Assembly: GCF_047496725.1 (NCBI RefSeq)
Contig: NC_132982.1
Location: forward strand, 3,999,501 to 4,063,500
Direction: 5' to 3'
Source of the DNA: Anoplolepis gracilipes
Lineage: Eukaryota > Arthropoda > Insecta > Hymenoptera > Formicidae
DNA: 64,000 bases
Position numbers and translations under genes: made by a program. Numbering within the stretch: position 1 is the stretch's first letter; each line of letters begins with the position of its first letter. Positions 57,315-64,000 of this stretch are shown piece after piece. A model generated the notes under the pieces. The model was not told where the DNA came from and searched no databases. It saw only the letters and a program-made list of their open reading frames with translations.

Positions 57315-59244
57315 ACCTGCCTGCGATTTAGAATCGGTTTCATAAAGGAGGAATATTTACGGGAGGAGATATGACATACGTAATTATCCTTACATTTTTA
57401 ATATTAAGATTAGCCGTGGCTATTAAATAATGTAGAGTGATTTTGCTAAAATTATTTTATATTTAATTTACAAAAAGTCGAAAAAACGTTAATACATCAG
57501 TATTGTGTCAACTTACGGTTAAATAAGTTAAACATGATTAACGTTGCTTCAAGCTACTTTCTTTGCACACGTATTACGATCTAGAAATAAATTTTAAATT
57601 TCTCAAGAGATGCGATGAAATAATATGATATCCATGAGAAGACGAGCACACAGATTAACCGCGAAATCTGCTACGTCAAACAAAAGCGCAATAAAGACCG
57701 GCTTGCAAGAACATCACTGAGGTAGTCTGACTGCCGTAGTTAGAATTTAGTAGCCTCGGCAAATCATGGAATTGCTTGCGCTCAATAAATGTAATTAACC
57801 CCAGTCGCTCATTCGCAGTGCCGTCGGCCATGCATCTGGCCGTGATGGGGAATATTCATAAAGCCCAACGTATAACATCGAGGATACGAATTAAGATTAC
57901 GGGTGAACCGTATTTGCGTTGGCCAAATATAATAAGGCACGCGGTTCTCATTCTTCTCATTCCGGGGGCAGCCGGCTAGCGTTCCACGAAGGAAATTGAC
58001 AGAGTTGTTGACAGATAGAGTCAAGCGCATTGAAATCGGCAGAATGATGCGCGACAAGTAGTTTGCAGAAAACAAAAGGAAAAAAAAATCCGCGACAAAC
58101 GCGACTACATCGCAATCGTGGCAAATACGAAAGGCACTTTATTAAAACGCTTGACTTTATATGCGTACCGTGAGATATTAAATTGGGATATTAAAACGTG
58201 TGGAGATAACTCGCTGTGTATGGTTATCGTGTATGTCGTCTTGTCTCTTCTTTCTACGTGCATTTATTACTGCGAATGCCACAAAAAAAAGCTTTGACAT
58301 AATTAATTAACATGACTGACTCAGTATGATGAATACATGGCAGTAGCAATTATTAGCAACCATTAGAGAAAGATTGAAATAAATCAAATAGATCTATCTA
58401 ATAATAAGATATATAATCGTTTCTTTTATACAAAATTGTTGATCAGACTCACAGAAAAGTGAATGGACGAATTCAAAATATCTGAGACTTTTTAGACAGG
58501 TTCTTTTTAAATATGCTGGAGATATAAATGAAAAGACATGAAAAATGCATTCAGATTTTTGCGAATAAATATTATTTTCTTCTATAATAATATTCGAATG
58601 GAGACATTTTCAGAGTTTTCTTTAATCGCTTGATCATAAATAATTGCTTTCAACTACGATCTATTTGACGGAAGAATTCTGGTAGCTTGTTGAGGAACGA
58701 TGCACGAAAAGTGCTGCGCTTTTCGGTTTTCCCGTCGTGCTCCTTTTGCTCAATTAACCTTAAAGTCTGATTATGGCTGGTGGTGGCTTTGTCATTTTCC
58801 AGCCTGCAGAATCGACGAGAAGAGCGGAACATTTCCATCGGCGAGATAAATTAGACATATCCCGAATTTCACCAGAGTGCTTACGCCTTCGTTGATACTA
58901 AAGCTTCCCAGTTAACGCGGCAAAAGACGACCAGAAAAAAAAAGTATACAAGAGAAGAGAAAAGTTGGTTTAAAAAATCAACAAGCGAGAGAGAAAAAAG
59001 AAAGGAAGGCAAAGCGCTAAAATCGCGAAAGAATCCGCGGCAAAATTCTCAAGTAGTAACGTTCAGACTATGGTCAGACGCAGCTGGAAACGCGGGCGAA
59101 GAGGAAGAGAAGCAGGCGAAAAACCGCATTGTTCGTTGAGAAACAAAAGGATCGGTTGTGGTCCGACGATTATTCGCCCTTTACTAGACCGACCGGCATA
59201 AAGGACAGTAAAGGACACTCGAAACGAAGCGAAAGGAAGAGAAA
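57315..59244. other. AT-rich then mixed, purine-rich at the end
   Basis: No exon supported. A 67-codon plus frame at 57776-57979 has no splice pair. CGAAAAG/CTTTTCG form a small hairpin near 58707. From about 58.98 kb the plus strand is strongly purine-rich, and this continues to 59.53 kb. Confidence 0.45.
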
Positions 59245-59263
59245 GAGAGAGAGAGAGAGAGAG
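59245..59263. repeat. (GA)9 microsatellite
   Basis: Short GA tract inside the purine-rich block. Confidence 0.9.
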
Positions 59264-62200
59264 AAGGGAGACATCCGGGAAAATAAAGCAAACGCGGCCC
59301 GGCCGATTGCCAGGACAAAAGAGCGTTAAACGGAAAAGCGGCGAGGATATAGGTAAAGTATAGCGGGAAGCGGAGGGGAAACGAGAAAAAAAGGGAGTTG
59401 GTGCAACAGAGAGAAGAAAGGATCGAGCAGGTGCGAGCCGGGAAAGCTAATTAATTGATGAAAAGTTTGACGCAGAGTGGTAGGAAAAGAACTGAGGCAA
59501 AGAGAACATAAATGACGGGAATATAACGGATACAAAATGAAGCTACTTAGTCAAGTTCTACCAGAGTTATAATACCTTTTAATTTCATGATCTAATGCAA
59601 TGTGGTGACTCAAGATCGTAAACTAATTTTCACTTTTTACTAAAGTTTTCTTCTTAAGATAAAAAAAGACCTGATAGAGATGCTACTCAAACTTTACATC
59701 GCAACTACGAATATATTTATATAAGAGGATGAAATATATATTTTGAGAAAGGAAATATATCTTGTTTCCTTATCAAATACGTTATTGTTGTAAAATTAAT
59801 AGAAATAATAGACTAGCAAGGAAAATTGTAAAATCTCGCTTTATTTTAATTTTATTATTTCTTTAAAAAAAATAATAATTATAAATATTGAAAATTATGT
59901 ATTAAGTAGAAACACTTGACAGATCTTGTCTGCTGACAGGAGTGTTATACGTTTGCGTCATAAAACACGTGAATGGCGAGAGGTGCGCTTTCATAACTTG
60001 CTGCCGGGCGTATGCGTCAATAGATAACAACAAGAATGAAGTTTTTCCGTGAAAAAGATGGAGCGCCAAGGTATAGCTTGGCACAGCGCCATTGTGTCCC
60101 CTTCAAGTATCTTTATATGGCGGAAAGGTTGGCGGAATAATGCGCTTCCTTCGGGTGAACGTCCGGTTTGCTTTACTACGTGTTGAAAAAGTCGCAGGAA
60201 GCGAACCGTGTCGTACTTGCGGAATTACTCCGCGAAAGTTTCGCCGAGGAGCATAGACGAATGAAGAAACTTGTATCGTGCATTCAAGTCCATATCGTAT
60301 CCATATCGTAAATTTTCAGTCTGTCTCTAGTTGTATGCAGAAATACATTATAGAAGAAAAATCGAAGGAGCATTCGTACTAGTATTGTGATGGAAGGCGA
60401 AAATACAAGTTTTTAAAATTTAAAATACTGTTAAAAATAAATATTGTTTAAAAACTTTTCATAATTTAACACGTAATTGCTTAGAATAATTTAAATCTAA
60501 ATTTTACAATTTTACCTGTTATACTTTGAAGGAGAGAATTATTTTTATATATTATATATCTTCTTTATAATATAATAAATGTAATTATTGATTTTTCTCG
60601 ATAATATTATTTACACGATTATCAAGATGTTTTAATGAGATTAAGTCGGGAAGTAATTGCCTGACGATCGCATCTGTCAAAATCAAGGCAAAGTGAACCC
60701 ACTTCGTTCTCGAAGAGTGTCAATGTGCAGCTACGAAAAAAATAAAATTACGTCGACGACAGGAGTCACTTTCCGTCCAACGATACAAGGTCAACAGACA
60801 TGGTAGTCAGGCCTGGAAAACCTTTGGCTTTATTATATTTAGCGTGCGCAAACAGCCGTTCCTGCAATCTACGAAGCTGGCGCGAGCAGCTAATGCTACT
60901 TCCAAAGTGACTCCATTATTGCAGTCGAATATATTATACAAACATGGCCGCAGCGCTGGTTAAGACCCATACCAGACACCTTCACCTGCTCTCGTTCTCT
61001 GCCACCCCGGACCAAATTCACCCCCGACGCCTTTATGCATTAGTGATGAAGTGCTTCCTCACCTGAAATTGTCTTTCTCGCCGAGACAGGAGCCGGCACG
61101 CCCGACTATCCACGGAACAACCTTTGTTCTCGACTGCGAGCACGGATGTCGCCTTCATTCCTCGCTATTTTCAGTCACTTGGGACAGACGGAGAGAAATA
61201 ATTCAGCACGATGTATCAGCGGCAGCTATATATGTACATATATACCTTCGACCGTACATTCTTTCCTTTATTTAATCTTGCATCTATTTCTTCAGTTGAA
61301 TCAAAGAAATGTGGCGACTCTGACGTATGAGTTCTTATAAAATTACTGCCAAGAATCTAAATGAGCTTTAGAAAAAAAAAAAAAAAAAAAAAAAAATAAA
61401 TATAAAACTATAGACATTTATAAATTTAACAACAAATTGTAATAATTTATAACAATAAAACTATGTTAGGCAAAATAATTAATAAGAAAAAATGTGTATT
61501 AATTATCAACTGGATTGCTCAAGCAATTAAAATGTAAAAAGAGTAACAGTTTGTAATCTTTCGTCATGCGAAAATATTTTCCATTATCAAAATTATCTAG
61601 CGAGAAAAATCGGAGAAAAGAGAAGAAGAAGAATTATTCTTCAATTGTGCACTTCAATGGCAAATATCACGAATCATCAAGCGCCGATGGAATTCGACCG
61701 GGAGTACGTAAGAAGCAAAAGAATCGAGTTGAGGTAGACTTCATCAGAAAGGCATCGCGACAGGGATGAGATTATTTTTTTAATATCCAAGATATCCGGA
61801 CGGACAGATATGCGGTGGAAATTGGGGAAAGAAACGACGTCATGGCGCAAGGAGGCGAGATTAATTTTAGAAAAGGAAAACAGGCGATATTGATTCATTT
61901 GAATATCGCACAAACTCACTTCCAAGAGCCGAAAGGGAGATCGGCTTCATGCCTGCTACCTCGGAATATCGATAATATCCTTCCGAACGAATAATTTTAT
62001 TTCTATCTAGCTGTGTGGGATATATTAGTTCTTTTGGATATCCGCGGTTCGGCAACTTGTATCCTCCGTCGCGTTTTGAACTTTGCATACGTGCCGTCCG
62101 ACCACACGTGCTCTTTCTCCTTCTTTTGACGTTGGTATTTCGTCCGAACGCGCTTTTGCGCTCTCTTATCGTAAAGGAACTTTTACGAGCCACCCGCCGT

Positions 62201-62271
62201 AAGAATTTTTTGCTAACTTTTATACGCACATATGTGGAATTTTACGTACGGGGTACTGTAGCATACGTAAT
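59264..62271. other. Purine-rich, then AT-rich and mixed sequence
   Basis: Purine-rich plus strand to 59.53 kb. AT-rich at 59.55-59.9 and 60.4-60.65 kb. Balanced at 60.65-61.25 kb. A25 at 61372-61396. Then mixed. ATTCGACCGGGAGTAC|GTAAGA near 61708 is a lone donor-like site. No gene called. Confidence 0.4.
61372..61396. repeat. Poly-A run (25)
   Basis: Twenty-five A's. It could be a retroposon tail, but no body is recognisable to its left. Confidence 0.95.
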
Positions 62272-62294
62272 TCTCTCTCTCTCTCTCTCTCTCT
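62272..62294. repeat. (TC)11 microsatellite
   Basis: Short TC tract. Confidence 0.92.
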
Positions 62295-63152
62295 TTGCTA
62301 GCTACACATCTTCTAGAATCATGTTCGTATATGCGAGTCGTCATATATTATCCGAATGCGATTTATAAGAGAAAGCTTGACGTATTATTATGATAGCATC
62401 TACCGCGTAGCATAATGTGTCTATTTCGTGAATTGCTCCGTAATGTAACGGGCGGGAAAACGCGTTTTCCCACATACCAACGTTTTCATAGTGAAAAATA
62501 AATGTGTAAAAATACGCGTTGACAAATATTGAAAGCTGTATGAGATCTTCCGTATGTATACATAACTGTACCGTAACAATTTCTATTGTGTAAATATTTT
62601 AACAAAACATTTTTGTTTTGTTTTGTAAATATTTAATATGACTATCAAGAACGGTATGCGTACAAAAATTGTCACATCATTTTGTAAATTCAGACTTTTG
62701 TACTCGGACGATGCTATAATTCGATATAATTCTAAGATAAATACGTAACTATTAAATGCGTTAAAACGTTAAAGGAATATTTATTTAAAAGTGGGTAAAA
62801 ATATAATTAATATTCTTACTAATGGACAAAAGAGCTATTTCTTATCTTTTAGCTTTAGATAGAAAAAAAGTATACACTGAGAGAGCTGGGACGTAATTAC
62901 TGTGTAGAATTCTTCCTGATTTTATCTATACGATGCCCAAAATCCCGATTTACGTCCTCATTATCCAGGACGATACTCGTGTTATCGGTGTCACGATCAG
63001 AAAGAAATCTAGAAGACACACTCCAGAAGGGAAACAATTATCTGCATCGAATCACTGTACGCTGAAATGGAGTATTTTTCTGTGACATTTAAAATTTGTG
63101 TACAATCGTAACATATATAAAAATCACGGTTTAATAAATAAATAGAAATGTC

Positions 63153-63158
<6 letters not shown>
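62295..63158. other. AT-rich non-coding sequence with an imperfect hairpin
   Basis: At 62591-62635 TAAATATTT...AAATATTTA enclose AACAAAACA...TGTTTTGTT, an imperfect stem in AT-rich DNA. Nothing else recognised. Confidence 0.5.

Positions 63159-63191
<33 letters not shown>
63159..63191. repeat. (TC)16 microsatellite
   Basis: Pure TC tract. Confidence 0.95.
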
Positions 63192-63194
<3 letters not shown>

Positions 63195-63650
63195 AAATTT
63201 TTATAATTATATATTTTATCCTGCTTTATGCGCTTAATATATTCTATCAATTCCTATATACATACCTTATTTCTCAGAAATGAATCAGAAATAATTTCAA
63301 AACGTTTCTAAATTTCATATTTATTTAATTTCGCTCTTGTTACTTTCAGATTATTCATTAATCGCGTTTATTTTGTTTAGCCGGTTGTATTTATTAAAAA
63401 AGAAAATAAAAACAAGATTCAATACTTGATTCTTGCGCTCGATTTTTCTCTCGCCGGTTGGGCTCATATATTTGAGTTAACTTTAATTTTCCTTTGCACG
63501 CCATAAGTACGGTAAGGATCGCGGAGAGTCAAAGGTGGAAACTGTATATATATACGAAAGCGCGTGTGCGTCAATGCGGAAAGTAAACGTACAACTTTAA
63601 TACCGTCCGACAATTTAATGGTTCTCTTTCTTTACTTTTGTCCGTCGTAG
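63192..63650. other. AT-rich sequence leading to a splice acceptor
   Basis: AT-rich to 63.4 kb, then mixed. CTTTCTTTACTTTTGTCCGTCGTAG at its end is an acceptor with a good pyrimidine tract. Confidence 0.45.
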
Positions 63651-63884
63651 GAGGATATTACCGGTGCGGCAAGCAGGAGTTGCTACGAAAAAGCAATTCG
63701 AAATGAAAGGAAACGGCGGCGAAACTACGAGAAGAAACGGCTTTATCCGTCGCCGTCGCCGTCGCGGCCGCCGCCGCTACAAAGAATAATTACTGCGAAT
63801 GTTGAAAAGCGTTCGCCGGCGAATACACAAAGCCGGGTGGGTAGCAAGTCGAGTAGCAAGTCACTCGCTTATCTTTCCCGTTGA
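63651..63884 (+). CDS. Candidate exon at the right edge (coding or 5' UTR)
   Basis: A good acceptor opens a phase-0 frame of 77 codons to TGA in a GC- and CpG-rich island. The translation begins EDITGAASRSCYEKAIRNER and continues with Lys/Arg-rich and Pro-Ser-rich parts, the latter produced by a (CGTCGC)n tract (63748-63778). It has no Met, so as coding sequence it would need upstream exons. The phase fits the end of the 52056-52143 candidate. It may equally be a leader exon or a GC-rich chance frame. No donor-like site stands out inside it. Confidence 0.25.
   Translation, partial: EDITGAASRSCYEKAIRNERKRRRNYEKKRLYPSPSPSRPPPLQRIITANVEKRSPANTQSRVGSKSSSKSLAYLSR
63748..63778. repeat. (CGTCGC)/(CCG) short repeat
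   Basis: CGTCGCCGTCGCCGTCGCGG followed by CCGCCGCCG, about 31 bases. Confidence 0.85.
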
Positions 63885-64000
63885 AAAATGTAACGCGCCG
63901 CTCGACTTGCCTCGAAAGTACCAGGTTTCGTGTAAAACCTGGCGTAAGCCGTCCCGTCATCCGCCCCGACCTCCCGCTCTCGCTCGCTCGACCGATATCG
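63885..64000. other. GC-rich end of window
   Basis: CpG-rich sequence running off the edge. GAGTAGCAAGTC-type words precede it, and CTCTCGCTCGCTCG is near the end. The island probably continues outside, so any gene here is incomplete. Confidence 0.4.

Noticed and set aside
32687..61396. Long poly-A/poly-T runs as retroposon tails
   Set aside because: No recognisable retroposon body or target-site duplication flanks the runs at 32687, 52628 or 61372, so they are listed only as homopolymers.
1..64000. tRNA, rRNA, CRISPR arrays, telomeric TTAGG arrays, and transposase or reverse-transcriptase frames
   Set aside because: I looked for B-box-like GGTTCGA strings with a matching cloverleaf, spaced direct repeats, TTAGG runs and conserved enzyme motifs, and found none that hold up.
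1..64000. Conserved microRNA genes
   Set aside because: No mature sequence of the common insect families (let-7, bantam, miR-1, miR-2, miR-9, miR-71, miR-92, miR-279) was noticed by eye. The hairpin at 43465-43503 is too short to be a usual precursor. A covariance search would be decisive.

Overview
The window reads as a stretch of insect nuclear genome, most likely from an ant or a close hymenopteran relative. It is AT-rich overall and broken by GC-rich islands. CpG dinucleotides are plentiful rather than depleted, (GA/TC)n tracts occur about once every 4 kb, and single-base runs of 15-26 bases are common. There are no bacterial operons, no rRNA or tRNA genes and no long conserved protein. 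I recognised no protein family anywhere, so no gene symbol is given.

The best-supported genic signal is at the left end on the plus strand. A GC-rich leader of about 1190-1398 ends at a consensus splice donor, and a 44-nt exon-like island follows at 1860-1903 with good sites at both ends. Neither contains a usable ATG, so they look like 5' UTR exons of a plus-strand gene with very long introns. Further plus-strand candidates are 13855-13905, 15382-15518 (may hold a start codon and signal-peptide-like start), 20764-20880, 27406-27543, 51181-51510, 52056-52143 (the best internal coding exon), 57045-57314 and 63651-63884. Minus-strand candidates lie at 12360-12420, 23900-24098 and 26073-26348. 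Motifs such as GTGAGT are expected about 30 times by chance in 64 kb on two strands, so most of these are hypotheses to test with RNA-seq.

The rest is intron-like or intergenic. GC-rich islands lie at about 2.44-2.95, 3.99-4.5, 15.2-15.5, 16.5-16.9, 19.9-20.3, 21.25-21.8, 22.2-22.9, 23.6-24.1, 26.38-26.72, 27.75-29.0, 29.28-30.1, 31.1-31.9, 54.2-54.7 and 63.65-64.0 kb. Very AT-rich blocks lie at 1.4-2.4, 5.6-7.6, 10.1-10.6, 24.1-25.1, 45.9-47.1 and 51.55-51.72 kb. One well-bounded non-autonomous DNA transposon of the TA-target type sits at 33334-33715, and an older fold-back repeat at about 9060-9340.

Structural features worth a look are a near-perfect 39-bp palindrome (43465-43503), a 64-bp Z-DNA-type tract beside a (CGGCG)5 island (26.4-26.6 kb), a cluster of five TAATTAA sites (31.08-32.3 kb), two diverged tandem duplications (1-690; 30492-30675), two G-quadruplex motifs, and a minus-strand AG|GT ratchet-like splice site with a 33-nt mini-exon (48916-48948). 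I saw no obvious new multi-gene system.
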